From TMP-24 sp041397305 (GTDB lineage Bacteria; Pseudomonadota; Alphaproteobacteria; Rhodobacterales; Rhodobacteraceae): a DNA stretch of 64,000 nucleotides. Each line of letters starts with the position of its first letter. Position 1 is the stretch's first letter. The stretch is from positions 1 to 64,000 of the forward strand of contig JAWKWX010000003.1 in assembly GCA_041397305.1 (NCBI GenBank). Direction: 5' to 3'. A program made the position numbers and the translations under genes. Below the pieces are notes generated by a model, which made no database searches, was not told the origin of the DNA, and was given only the letters and a program-made list of their open reading frames with translations. Of this stretch, positions 1 to 7,990 are shown in pieces.

Positions 1-510
1 TCGTGCTGGGGCAAGAGTGACGCTGCGGCAAGCCTGTCAGGCAGCGGGCGCCCGGTCGATACAGCGACCGTGAAAATCGACGCGACCGAGCGCGATCCTT
101 TCGCCGCCGGGCCAGACGGCGTTCCAGCCAGGCGATCGCATCTCCCGCCTGAACGACCCGCGGCGCGGCCGCGACCGCGTCGAGCGCTTTCGCCGTACGC
201 TGCAGCCTGTCGGGCTGATCCGGCCAGAGATAGGCGAGCAGCCGGTCGCGCCCCGCGACCGGATCGACCGGCCTCAGGTCGGCGACCGCCCGGCCCGGAC
301 CAGCGCATGCAGCGCGCCCGCGATGCGCAAGGGCACCGAATGGCCCGAACTTGACAGATCGCCCTTCCAGCCCCCCAGCCGCTCGGCCAGTGCCTCCTAG
401 GGCTGCCAGCCTTCTCCCAGAAGGCGCATGAGCCGCTCCATCAGCGGCGAGCCGAGCGCCGCGCAGCTTCGCGATTGGCTGGCAAAGGCTTCGGAAAGGT
501 CGGGCCGCAT
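1..510 (-). pseudogene. DUF2332 family protein, frameshifted and partial
   Basis: Reading the minus strand from the ATG at 510 gives a DUF2332-like N-terminus (SPLMERLMRLLGEGW, then VPLRIAGALHALVRAG). It is interrupted by an in-frame TAG near 398. Coding continues in another frame (LLAYLWPDQPDRLQRTAKAL, AIAWLERRLA) and then shifts again near 110-120. The start lies 3 bases past the pth stop, so the gene would follow pth in one operon. DUF2332 has no assigned function. The family call rests on recalled motif pattern only. Sequencing error is as likely as true decay, and the C-terminus runs off the window. Confidence 0.6.
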
Positions 511-512
511 CC

Positions 513-1199
513 TCACCCGAACCGGTCCAACAGGCGCTGCAGGGCGGATTTCGGCGCCTCTGGCGCCTTCGGTGCTTCAGCGGCAGGTTGGTCGTCGGCC
601 TTCGCCTTCGCAGCGCCGGTCGAGGAGCGGGCTGGAGCGGTCCGCAATGCCACGGCATTCATGAAGCGCGCCTCGTCGCCCTCGGCCAGCGCCACGGCGC
701 CGTCCGACAGGCCGCGCATGAGATCGTCGAGCCAGTCCTGATCCGCCTTCGCGAAGTCTGAAAGCACATAGGGTGCGACCCGGTCCTTGTGGCCGGGATG
801 GCCGATCCCGAGCCGCACGCGCCGATAGCTGTCGCCGATATGGGCGTGCAGCGAACGAAGCCCGTTGTGGCCCGCATGTCCGCCGCCGGTCTTCAGCCGC
901 ATCTTGCCGGGGGCGAGGTCCAGTTCGTCGTGGAAGACCACCACGTCCGCCGGTTCGAGCTTGTAGAACCGCATGGCCTCGCCCACCGACTGGCCGGACA
1001 GGTTCATGAAGGTCTCGGGCTTGAGGAGCGCCACGCGCATCGACCCGAGCCGGCCCTCGGCCAGAAGCCCCTGGAACTTGGCGCGGAACGGCGCAAAGCC
1101 ATGATCGGCGGCGATCCGGTCAAGCGCCATGAAGCCGATGTTATGGCGGTTGCCCGCATGTTTCGCCCCGGGATTGCCGAGGCCGACGAAAAGCTTCAT
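513..1199 (-). CDS. pth: Peptidyl-tRNA hydrolase
   Basis: Cytosolic esterase that frees tRNA from prematurely released peptidyl-tRNA. The 228-residue protein begins MKLFVGLGNPG. It carries the family's GLGNPG (6-11), the catalytic His of HNIGF (H19), KPETFMNLSG (about 59-68), the Asp of DELDLAPGK (about 91) and GGGHAGHNGLRS. The last ~45 residues form an Ala/Pro/Lys-rich tail longer than in E. coli Pth. An in-frame ATG exists 18 codons upstream, but homology starts at 1199. It follows rplY on the same strand across a terminator-like hairpin, the common rplY-pth pairing. Confidence 0.96.
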   Translation of the reverse strand: MKLFVGLGNPGAKHAGNRHNIGFMALDRIAADHGFAPFRAKFQGLLAEGRLGSMRVALLKPETFMNLSGQSVGEAMRFYKLEPADVVVFHDELDLAPGKMRLKTGGGHAGHNGLRSLHAHIGDSYRRVRLGIGHPGHKDRVAPYVLSDFAKADQDWLDDLMRGLSDGAVALAEGDEARFMNAVALRTAPARSSTGAAKAKADDQPAAEAPKAPEAPKSALQRLLDRFG

Positions 1200-1264
1200 C
1201 GCTTGCCTTCCTTGCGTGGCGCGCAGGTTAGTTGCGCGACGCGCCGGTTGCAACGCATGCCCCC

Positions 1265-1295
1265 AAAACGAAACGCGGGGCCTTTCGGCCCCGCG
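1265..1295 (-). terminator. Rho-independent-type terminator or attenuator after rplY
   Basis: A 9-bp GC-rich perfect stem (1274-1282 with 1287-1295) with a 4-base loop is followed on the minus strand by a T-rich run (TTTCGTTTT). It lies between the rplY stop and the pth start, so it may reduce pth transcription relative to rplY. Confidence 0.7.
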
Positions 1296-1319
1296 CTCAA
1301 TCCTGCGATCCGGCCCGGA

Positions 1320-1931
1320 TCAGGCTTCGGCAGCCTCTTCTTCGCCTTCCGCCGCAACGAAGCCCGAGGGCGCGCCGATATTGGCGATGACGAAATTGCG
1401 GTTGATCGTGGGCTTGGCGCCCGACGGCAGCACGACATCGTTGATATGGATGACGTCGCCGATCTCGCGGCCGGCGAGGTCGACCGTGATGTGATCGGGA
1501 ATGTCGCCCGCCATCACTTCCAGTTCGACTTCCGGGCGCACGATGGTCAGCGTGCCGCCCCGCTTCAGCCCCGGTGCCTTGTCGTGGTTCTCGAAGGTCA
1601 CGTGGATGAAGAGGTTGATGCGGCTTTCGTCGTGGATGCGCATGAAATCGACATGCGTCGGCAGGTCCTTGACCACGTCGCGCTGCACGCCGCGGCAGAT
1701 GACATGGACCTCCTCCTGGCCTTCGACCTTGAGGTTGAAGAGGCGCTGCTTGAAGCGGCCAGCCTTGAGGAATTTCAAAAGGTAGTGATATTTCATGTCG
1801 ATCGCGAGCGGCTCCTTGCCGTCGCCATAGACGATGCCAGGTACGTTCCCGTCACGACGGGATTGACGGGCGGCCCCCTTGCCTGTCCCCGTCCGTACCG
1901 TGGCGATGAGATCGGTGATCTTACCAGCCAT
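1320..1931 (-). CDS. rplY: 50S ribosomal protein L25/general stress protein Ctc
   Basis: Binds 5S rRNA in the large ribosomal subunit. The 203-residue product has the L25 N-terminal domain (residues 1-~95, starting MAGKITDLIATVRTGTGKG) followed by the C-terminal beta domain of the longer Ctc form (VELEVMAGDIPDHI..., NFVIANIGAPSG). It ends in a short Glu/Ala-rich acidic tail. The start at 1931 matches homologues; an in-frame ATG four codons upstream (1943) is the alternative. Pth follows downstream. Confidence 0.95.
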   Translation of the reverse strand: MAGKITDLIATVRTGTGKGAARQSRRDGNVPGIVYGDGKEPLAIDMKYHYLLKFLKAGRFKQRLFNLKVEGQEEVHVICRGVQRDVVKDLPTHVDFMRIHDESRINLFIHVTFENHDKAPGLKRGGTLTIVRPEVELEVMAGDIPDHITVDLAGREIGDVIHINDVVLPSGAKPTINRNFVIANIGAPSGFVAAEGEEEAAEA

Positions 1932-2110
1932 GGGTGTCTCCATAAGTTAAGGGCATCCTCCAAGGGTGCATGCCCGAGGCGGGTGCTATAGAGGGGAATC
2001 GGCGCGAAGGAAAGCCAAAAAGCGCCTGAAGCGCGATGCGGTGCCGCAGGTCTGGCGGACGGCGCGCTGCCGTGATAGATCGTTCTGACTTCTCAGTCAA
2101 AAAGACTTCC

Positions 2111-3277
2111 ATGACCCTCTTCAGACAGATCCGGGTGGCACGGGCGACCGTGGTGGCCTTTGCGGCGATGGGTGCCCTTTGGGGCTCCTATGCCGCGCTC
2201 ATCCCCGACACCAAGGCGATGCTCGGCGTGGGCGATGCGGCCTTCGGGTCCCTCCTCCTTGCCACGCCGCTGGCCGCCGCGGCGTCGATGCTGTTCGCGC
2301 CCCGGGTTGCCCCGATGTTCGGGCGTCACGTCCTGCCGTTCGCCGTGCTGGGTGTGGCGCTTGCCTTTGCCGCGCCGGGCTGGCTGGCCACCCCTGCCCT
2401 GTTCGCGCTGGCCATGGTCTTCGTGGGCATGACGAACGGGTTTCTCGACGTCACGATGAACGCCCGCGTCAGCGCGCTCGAGGCCGAGCGGGGCCTTCAC
2501 CTGATGAACCTCAATCACGCCGCCTATTCCTTCAGTTACGCCGGTGCGGCCATTCTTACGGGTTTTGCCCGAGACGCGGGTTTCGGCCCGGGGCCGGTCA
2601 TGACGGTCGCTGCGCTCGCCGTCGGTCTCGCCGCCTTCGTGGCCATCGAAACCGGCCCGGACGTGAACGGCTTTTCCGCGACGAAAGGGGCGCGCGCGCG
2701 ACTCGGGTCACTGCCCTTCTGGGGCGGGCTCATCGTCCTTGTGGCTTTCGTGGCCGAGAACGCCTCGGAAAACTGGTCGGCGCTGCATATCGAGCGGACG
2801 CTCGGCGGCTCCAAGCACCAGGGCAGCTTCGGTCCGGCAGTGCTGGCGCTGACCATGGGTTTCGGACGCCTCGCGGGGCAGATCGTCGCGGCGCGCGTTC
2901 GGGAAAGTACGCTCATCAGATTTGGCACTGTCATCGCGGCGGCGGGTACGGCCGTCGTCGGCCTCGCGCCCTCGCCGCTTGTCGCCTATGCGGGATTGAT
3001 CACCGCGGGTCTCGGCGCCTCGGTCATTGCGCCCACCGCCTATTCGCTGATGTCGCGGCTCGCCGCCCCTTCGGCACGCGCCCATGTCATCGCCCGCGCG
3101 ACCGCGCTTGGCTATATGGGCTATTTCTTCGGCCCGCCCGCCCTTGGTTTCGCCTCGGAACTCCTCGGGCTCGACCGGGCCCTCGTCGCGATGGCGGGCT
3201 TCATCCTCACGGTGCTGATCCTCTACCCGCGGCTTGTGGCCGCGGGCCGGAAAGCGGCAGGCCTCAGCGCGGCGTGA
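2111..3277 (+). CDS. MFS transporter (YbjJ/fucose-permease-like)
   Basis: A 388-residue membrane protein with about 12 hydrophobic segments and internal Arg/Gly loops typical of the major facilitator superfamily. It begins MTLFRQIRVARATVVAFAA, with the first membrane segment containing GALWGSYAALIPD. NLNHAAYSFSYAGAA in the middle resembles YbjJ-type permeases. Substrate cannot be read from sequence. The upstream in-frame ATG at 2036 gives a basic, non-homologous N-terminus, so 2111 is preferred. Its 3' end overlaps the convergent PotC-like permease gene by 14 bases. Confidence 0.85.
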   Translation: MTLFRQIRVARATVVAFAAMGALWGSYAALIPDTKAMLGVGDAAFGSLLLATPLAAAASMLFAPRVAPMFGRHVLPFAVLGVALAFAAPGWLATPALFALAMVFVGMTNGFLDVTMNARVSALEAERGLHLMNLNHAAYSFSYAGAAILTGFARDAGFGPGPVMTVAALAVGLAAFVAIETGPDVNGFSATKGARARLGSLPFWGGLIVLVAFVAENASENWSALHIERTLGGSKHQGSFGPAVLALTMGFGRLAGQIVAARVRESTLIRFGTVIAAAGTAVVGLAPSPLVAYAGLITAGLGASVIAPTAYSLMSRLAAPSARAHVIARATALGYMGYFFGPPALGFASELLGLDRALVAMAGFILTVLILYPRLVAAGRKAAGLSAA

Positions 3278-4235
3278 CGCCGCGCAGCCGTTCCGACCGG
3301 CGCCTGAGCAATTCGACCGTGGTCAGAAGCAGGATCGACACGATCACCAGGATCGTCGCGACGCTGAGGATCGCCGGGCTGATCTGTTCCCGGATGCCGT
3401 TGAACATCTGGCGCGGGATCGTCTGCTGCTGCGGCCCGGCGATAAACAGCACTGCCACCACCTCGTCAAATGAGGTGACGAAAGCGAAAAGCGCACCGGA
3501 AATGACGCCCGGCAGGATCAGCGGCATGATCACCCGGAAGAAGGTGGTGCGCGGATTGGCCCCGAGGCTTGCGGAGGCGCGGATCAGGGACTGGTCGAAC
3601 CCTGTGAGGGTCGCTGTCACCGTGATGATCACGAACGGAATGCCAAGCGTGGCATGCGCCATGATCACGCCCAGGTCCGAATTCGCAAGGCAGCCCTTGT
3701 TCGACAGGACCGGACCCAGAAGCGTACCGAGAACCGACCCGGGGGCGAGGCAGGCCTTGGCGTAGAAGAAGGACATACCCACCGCGGTGATGATGATCGG
3801 CACGATCATCGGTGAAATGAGGATCGCCATGATCGGCCCGCGGAACGGCATCTCCGGCCGGCTGAGGCCGAGGGCGGCGAGCGTGCCGAGGCATGTCGCG
3901 AGGATCGTGGCCCAGAAGCCGATCCAGAAGGAGTTCTTTGCCGCTTTGATCCAGGTCGAGGTTTCCCAGGCCGTCGACCACCAGGCGCTGTCACGCACCC
4001 CGTCCGGCGCGGCATGGCCGAAGGTCAACAGCGCATCGTACCAGCGCATCGAATAGCCGGCCGGATCGAAGTGCAACATCTTCTCGGTGAAGGTGAAATA
4101 GGGCTCTGCGTTGAACGACAGCGGCAGGATCACCAGAATTGGGGCGATCAGGAAGATGAAGATTGCCGCGCAGATCACCAGATAGGCATAGTGCCAGATC
4201 CGTTCGAGGGGCGAAGCATGGGTGGGAATGGCCAT
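3264..4235 (-). CDS. ABC transporter permease, PotC-type (spermidine/putrescine class)
   Basis: Inner-membrane permease of a polyamine-type ABC importer. The 323-residue protein has a first TM at about 15-40, a long periplasmic loop, then the binding-protein-dependent transport domain. The EAA-like coupling loop (SLGANPRTTFFRVIMPLILPG) contacts the ATPase. It lies 13 bases downstream of the potB remnant and overlaps the convergent MFS gene. The gene itself looks intact, but its partner ATPase and second permease are truncated in this window, so the locus as read cannot make a complete transporter. Confidence 0.88.
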   Translation of the reverse strand: MAIPTHASPLERIWHYAYLVICAAIFIFLIAPILVILPLSFNAEPYFTFTEKMLHFDPAGYSMRWYDALLTFGHAAPDGVRDSAWWSTAWETSTWIKAAKNSFWIGFWATILATCLGTLAALGLSRPEMPFRGPIMAILISPMIVPIIITAVGMSFFYAKACLAPGSVLGTLLGPVLSNKGCLANSDLGVIMAHATLGIPFVIITVTATLTGFDQSLIRASASLGANPRTTFFRVIMPLILPGVISGALFAFVTSFDEVVAVLFIAGPQQQTIPRQMFNGIREQISPAILSVATILVIVSILLLTTVELLRRRSERLRGVTPR

Positions 4236-4248
4236 CTCTGTCGTCCTC

Positions 4249-4548
4249 TCAGCCGAGTTTCAGCCGGTCGATGCCGATCAGCCGGTCATAGAGCCAGTAA
4301 AGCACGATGACCGCGACGAGGAGCATTGCCGCCAGCGCCGCCGCCAAAGACCAGTTGGCCTTCGCCATGTGGAACTGGATCATGTTGGAGAAAAGCTGCC
4401 CGTCGGCGCCGCCGACGAGGGCAGGCGTGATGTAGTAGCCGACCGCGAGGATGAAGACGAGCAGTGACCCCGCCGCGATTCCGGGCAGGGTCTGCGGCAG
4501 GTAGACCCGGCGGAAGGCCGTCCAGCTTGTCGCGCCCAGCGAGCGCGC
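4249..4548 (-). pseudogene. ABC transporter permease, PotB-type: C-terminal remnant
   Basis: Only about the last 95 codons of a PotB-like permease remain. They start in the EAA loop (ARSLGATSWTAFRRVYLPQT) and run through the last TM segments (LVFILAVGYYITPALVGG, AAMLLVAVIVLYWLYDRL). Upstream the sequence switches directly into a potA-like ATPase in another frame. The N-terminal two thirds of the permease are absent. The join lies in about 4536-4548, where both reading frames make sense (GCGCGCTCGCTGG), suggesting a microhomology deletion or a misassembly. Confidence 0.8.
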
Positions 4549-4924
4549 GTGCGACCTTGGCCTCGCGGTCCGCCTTGGCGATCCCGCGCACCTCAAGCGG
4601 AAAGGCCAGATTCTCGCCCACCGTCATATGCGGGAAGAGCGCATAGTTCTGAAACACCATGCCGATACCGCGCTTGTGCGGCGGCACCTGGTTGATGTTG
4701 CGTCCGTTCAGCCGAATCTCGCCGTTCGTCGCCGTCTCGAACCCCGCAAGCATCATCAGGCAGGTGGTCTTCCCCGACCCCGACGGCCCGAGCATCGTCA
4801 GAAACTCGCCTTTCGGCATGGTCAGGTTCAGGTCTTTGACGACGAGGGTCTGCCCGTCATAGCTCTTCTGGACACGGTCGAATTCAACGAACGCCGCGTC
4901 CGCGGCATTGGTGGCAGAGGTCAA
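4536..4924 (-). pseudogene. ABC transporter ATP-binding protein, PotA-type: N-terminal remnant
   Basis: About 128 codons of a polyamine-type ATPase from a TTG start at 4924. Visible are strand VEFDRVQKSYDGQ, Walker A GPSGSGKTT, the Q-loop region MVFQNYALFPHMTVGENL, and the helical-domain start (REAKVARALA). The ABC signature, Walker B, H-loop and C-terminal TOBE domain are missing. The reading then enters potB sequence out of frame and ends at 4286. As read it cannot hydrolyse ATP. A GGGGAG ribosome site precedes the TTG. Confidence 0.82.
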
Positions 4925-5206
4925 CTCTAGCTCCCCGATTATTTTTTTTGGCTCCCCAAGGCCGAGCTAAGCTCATAGCCCACACATTTTCAACCGGTTT
5001 CTCGGTTCATTGCGCGACCGTATAGATGGCGCTTTCTGCCGCGAAGAAAGGTAAGGAAACGACATGGATCGTCCTGTATGCGACATGTCGCAAATGTGAC
5101 AGGAAAGTTGGCGCAAACATTGCGCGCATTCGGCAGCCAGCGCCGTGCGCCAAGGGGGCAGCGCCCCGGTTCATTGGCAATATTGAACGAAATCAGGAAG
5201 TTGGAG

Positions 5207-5293
5207 TGGTGCGGTTGAGAAGACTCGAACTTCCACGGGGGTTAGCCCACAGCGACCTCAACGCTGCGCGTCTACCAATTCCGCCACAACCGC
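5207..5293 (-). tRNA. tRNA-Leu(GAG)
   Basis: The 87-base class II tRNA folds as a 7-bp acceptor (GCGGTTG/CAACCGC), D arm, anticodon stem CAGCG/CGCTG with loop TTGAGGT (anticodon GAG, reading CUC/CUU), a long variable arm, and a T arm with GTTCGAGTC. The 3' CCA is encoded. No integrase or att-like repeat is seen beside it. Confidence 0.95.
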
Positions 5294-5474
5294 ACTCCAT
5301 ATCGGGCACTGCCGACTGAGGTGGCGTGCTTCTAGCCGAGCGATTTGGGAAATGGAAGCGGTTTTTCTGCTGCTTTCGCCAATATTTTCGCCGCCATCGC
5401 GGCCGGTCCTCGCAGGCGGCAAGCCGGTCGCGAACTGCAACCCGACTGATTCCCTCCGGGGCCACGCCGCGTCC

Positions 5475-5990
5475 TCAGACCGGCCGATGTTCGTGGCAGA
5501 TCTGGCCCGCCTCCTCGGCGGCAAGCGCCAGATCGAGGAGCGCGCAAAAGGGGCCGGGCCGGTGATGGCGGCAGGTCGCGCAGAGCCCGAATGTCCGGCC
5601 TTCCCCGACCATCTTGGCAAGCAGCGCCGACAATGTGCGCTCAAGCCGCGCACGATCTTCGTCTTCCAGCGCAGCAAGGGGCGCAGCCAGCGCCGAACGC
5701 GGCAGCAGTGCCCGACCATCGGCCGTGACGCGGTAGCTGACCGAGCGGCGATCGGCAGGATCGGGCTCCGCCTCGACCAACCGCTTTCGTGCCAGTGCCT
5801 GCAGGGTCTGGGAAGCCGTACCGCGAGTCGTCCCCAGATAGTCCGCGACATGGGACGGGGCGCGGGAGAACCGGTTAGCCCTGGAAAGATAGTCGAGCGC
5901 GCCTCTCTGGGCCGGGTTCAGCCCGGCAGCCCAACCCGCCGCCTGAGACAGGCGTGCCAGCCTTTCCAGAAGGAAATGCGCGTTGCTCAT
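5475..5990 (-). CDS. MarR-family winged-helix regulator with Cys-rich C-terminus
   Basis: A 171-residue transcription factor. Residues ~10-120 form a MarR-type winged helix (HVADYLGTTRGTASQTLQAL recognition region, then the DPADRRSVSYRVTADG wing). The last 35 residues carry CATCRHH...C...ICHEH, four Cys plus His that could bind a metal or Fe-S cluster, or act as a thiol switch. That is inference. ATG at 5990 is chosen over an upstream start because homology begins there. It is divergent from an exported protein-redoxin pair, and two copies of a TCGATAT palindromic element lie in the 92-base gap, so autoregulation and control of the pair are likely. Confidence 0.82.
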   Translation of the reverse strand: MSNAHFLLERLARLSQAAGWAAGLNPAQRGALDYLSRANRFSRAPSHVADYLGTTRGTASQTLQALARKRLVEAEPDPADRRSVSYRVTADGRALLPRSALAAPLAALEDEDRARLERTLSALLAKMVGEGRTFGLCATCRHHRPGPFCALLDLALAAEEAGQICHEHRPV

Positions 5991-5999
5991 GCGGCATTG

Positions 6000-6069
6000 A
6001 TATCGACTCGATATTTTCCTTGCAAGCCCGTGCCCGTTGCTCCAATACAATATAGTAGCGACTCGATAT
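6000..6069. promoter_or_regulatory. Paired palindromic operators of the MarR regulator
   Basis: A perfect 15-base palindrome ATATCGA-C-TCGATAT (6000-6014) lies just upstream of the MarR start. A second copy with one perfect arm (CGACTCGATAT, 6059-6069) lies just before the divergent gene. The centres are 55 bases apart. Size and symmetry suit a MarR dimer. That this regulator binds them is inferred from position. Confidence 0.65.
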
Positions 6070-6082
6070 TATAGGAGAAATC

Positions 6083-6805
6083 ATGACCCGCCCGCATCCC
6101 ACCCTCATCCTCACACTCCTGCTCGTCCCGATCGCGGCGACCGCCGAGGTTCGATCGCCCGCCGATCCGACAAAGACGCCCGCCTTCGACATCCTCAGCG
6201 CCCGCGTTCTGCGCTCCGAAGACGGCCTCAGCTTCGCCATGACGCTTGCCGGAACCGCGGGCAGCGCCGCGCCCGATCCCACCGGTGCGCTCGCCGGGGC
6301 GCCGGTCTGGTCTTATGTCTGGCCCACCTCACTCGACCCCGCGACGGTAGGGTTCGAAGGTGGGACGGGCATCCTCGCGCTTGCCGCCACCGCCCATCCC
6401 GACTTCGACGACACGCCGTTGGCGGATGAAAACGGTGATGGCGATGCCGCGAACGATGGCGCAGGCTGGCACAGCCATTGGGTCGTCCTGACGCCGAATG
6501 ACGCGTGCGGCACAGGTGCGCTGTCGGTCCGCGACATCGCCGAAGGCGAAAGCCCGCGCCTTCCCGCCACCTGGCCCGGCCTGCCGCTTTTCATCGACAG
6601 CCCGGGCTTTGCACCTGCCCTGACCAACAGCGAGATCACGATCGACGTCCCCCTGCCCGCCGACACCGACCTATCTGCCTTCCGCTTCGATGGCGTCACC
6701 TCGGCGCTGCGCGTCAACCAGTCGGTTCACGCGCCGCTCTTATGTGTTGCGGATGTCTGGGATGTCGCCTCGGGCGATCTGTCCCTGTCCGGCGAAGCGG
6801 AATGA
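6083..6805 (+). CDS. Exported protein of unknown function
   Basis: A 240-residue protein with a clear Sec signal peptide (TRPHPTLILTLLLVPIAATA, cleavage probably after ATA-AEV). The mature part is acidic, rich in Asp/Ala/Pro, with a DENGDGDAANDGAGWHSHW segment that could bind a divalent cation, and two Cys (NDAC, LLCVAD) that could form a disulfide in the periplasm. I do not recognise a family with confidence. An AGGAG ribosome site precedes the ATG. Its stop overlaps the start of the redoxin gene (ATGA), so the two are translationally coupled. Confidence 0.8.
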   Translation: MTRPHPTLILTLLLVPIAATAEVRSPADPTKTPAFDILSARVLRSEDGLSFAMTLAGTAGSAAPDPTGALAGAPVWSYVWPTSLDPATVGFEGGTGILALAATAHPDFDDTPLADENGDGDAANDGAGWHSHWVVLTPNDACGTGALSVRDIAEGESPRLPATWPGLPLFIDSPGFAPALTNSEITIDVPLPADTDLSAFRFDGVTSALRVNQSVHAPLLCVADVWDVASGDLSLSGEAE

Positions 6806-7266
6806 AAATGGTCGAGATCATTGCCTCTGACTGGCTGAATACCTCCGCCCCCCTGTCCCTTGTCGCGCTGCGCGGCAAGGTGGTGGCGCTTGAAGCCTTC
6901 CAGATGCTCTGCCCCGGCTGCGTCAGCCACGGCCTGCCGCAGGCCCAGACGATCCGCCGCATCTTCCCCGAGGACGAGGTCGCCGTGATCGGCCTTCATT
7001 CCGTGTTCGAGCATCATGCGGCGATGACGCCCGTCGCGCTCCGCGCCTTCCTGCATGAATACCGGATCATCTTTCCCGTCGCCATCGACATGCCGGGCGA
7101 GGCCGGCCCGCTGCCGAAAACGATGGAGGCGCTCGGGCTTCGCGGTACGCCTTCGCTGCTGCTCTACGATCGGTCTGGCGAACTGCGCGCGCATCACTTC
7201 GGGCAGGTCCATGACATGGTGATCGGCGCAGAGATCGCCGCGCTGCTGGCCGAGCCGCCCGCCTAG
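6802..7266 (+). CDS. Thioredoxin-fold redoxin, AhpC/TSA-TlpA-like
   Basis: A 154-residue cytosolic thioredoxin-fold protein without signal peptide. The active site LCPGCV (about residues 36-41) is a CxxC on helix 1 after strand VVALEAF. The cis-Pro loop is GLRGTPSLLLYDRSGEL. Proposed role is thiol reduction or sensing. It overlaps the preceding exported-protein gene by 4 bases and presumably shares the MarR-controlled promoter. Its exact substrate is unknown. Confidence 0.85.
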   Translation: MKMVEIIASDWLNTSAPLSLVALRGKVVALEAFQMLCPGCVSHGLPQAQTIRRIFPEDEVAVIGLHSVFEHHAAMTPVALRAFLHEYRIIFPVAIDMPGEAGPLPKTMEALGLRGTPSLLLYDRSGELRAHHFGQVHDMVIGAEIAALLAEPPA

Positions 7267-7273
7267 CGGGCCG

Positions 7274-7459
7274 TCACAGCCCGATGTCGCGGCGGAAGTA
7301 ATCGCCGAGATGCGTGCTGGTGATACCCATCGCCCGCCTCCGCCGCGCCCTTCGGCGCCATGCCCAAATGACCTGCCACAGGCCAGCGACGCGCTGCTGA
7401 AAACCGCCCCGGATCGCCCATCTGGCCATGCGCTGCGGCCCCACCCCAAAGTTCGTCAT
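7274..7459 (-). CDS. Small DUF1127-like protein
   Basis: A 61-residue very basic peptide. Residues ~35-45 are an Arg-rich stretch, and the C-terminus HLGDYFRRDIGL matches the DUF1127 end motif (L.D..L.DIGL). In other alphaproteobacteria small DUF1127 proteins affect RNA turnover or phosphate and stress responses. The function here is not known. An AGAGGCAGGG ribosome site precedes the ATG. A SoxR-type promoter lies about 30 bases upstream on the same strand, so induction by redox-cycling compounds is predicted. It converges with the redoxin gene. Confidence 0.65.
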   Translation of the reverse strand: MTNFGVGPQRMARWAIRGGFQQRVAGLWQVIWAWRRRARRRRAMGITSTHLGDYFRRDIGL

Positions 7460-7490
7460 CGCCCTGCCTCTCTTGCCTTTCGCGAATCCT

Positions 7491-7521
7491 CTTGTAATTT
7501 CTCAAGTGAGCTTGAGATCAA
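7491..7521 (-). promoter_or_regulatory. SoxR-type promoter with 19-bp spacer
   Basis: On the minus strand, TTGATC (7521-7516) and TACAAG (7496-7491) are separated by 19 bases. The spacer contains the palindrome CTCAAG-TGAG-CTTGAG (7501-7516), close to the known soxbox (CCTCAAGTTAACTTGAGG). The overlong spacer is the hallmark of MerR/SoxR-activated promoters. Orientation drives the DUF1127 gene; soxR itself starts 9 bases past the box on the other strand. Confidence 0.75.
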
Positions 7522-7530
7522 GGGCCTTCC

Positions 7531-7983
7531 ATGTCCCGCCAGGGCCTCACCATCGGCGACCTCGCCGCCCGCACCGGCCTCGCCGTCTCGGCGATCCGCT
7601 TCTATGAGACCCACGGGATCGTCCGGCCCGTGCGCAACCAGGGTGGCCACCGTCGCTATGGCGGGGCGGACCTCAGGCGGCTTTCCTTCGCGATGATCGC
7701 CCAGCGTCTGGGTTTTCCGCTGTCAGAGATCGCCGGTCACCTCGCGACGCTTCCTGCCGACCGCGCCCCCACGCGCGAGGACTGGACGCGCATCTCCACA
7801 GGCTTTCGGGCCGGAATCGACGCGCGGATCGCACAATTGCAGGCGCTGGGCGATACGCTCGACGGCTGTATCGGTTGCGGCTGCCTGTCGCTTGACAGAT
7901 GCACGCTCTATAACGCCGGGGACCGGGCTGCCCTGAAGGGCAAGGGCCCGCGCTATCTGATGGGCGACAAACCCGAGGCTTGA
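7531..7983 (+). CDS. soxR: Redox-sensitive transcriptional activator SoxR
   Basis: A 150-residue MerR-family regulator. It has a helix-turn-helix and wing (LTIGDLAARTGLAVSAIRFYETHGI, RNQGGHRRY), a dimerisation helix, and the [2Fe-2S] cluster motif CIGCGCLSLDRC at about residues 112-123, diagnostic for SoxR. Oxidation of the cluster by redox-active compounds switches on target promoters. A soxbox sits directly upstream. No soxS is present, as is usual outside enterics. lipB follows 7 bases downstream and may be co-transcribed. Confidence 0.95.
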   Translation: MSRQGLTIGDLAARTGLAVSAIRFYETHGIVRPVRNQGGHRRYGGADLRRLSFAMIAQRLGFPLSEIAGHLATLPADRAPTREDWTRISTGFRAGIDARIAQLQALGDTLDGCIGCGCLSLDRCTLYNAGDRAALKGKGPRYLMGDKPEA

Positions 7984-7990
7984 GGGCACA

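Noticed and set aside
789..1991. 400-codon plus-strand frame across pth and rplY
   Set aside because: Runs opposite two well-supported housekeeping genes and shows no motif.
2014..2034. Small hairpin with T run on the minus strand between rplY and the MFS gene
   Set aside because: It would terminate transcription only from the non-coding direction, upstream of rplY; stem is short (about 4 bp).
5207..5293. tRNA-Leu as a possible integration site linked to the pot deletion
   Set aside because: No duplicated tRNA 3' end, integrase or att-like repeat on either side.
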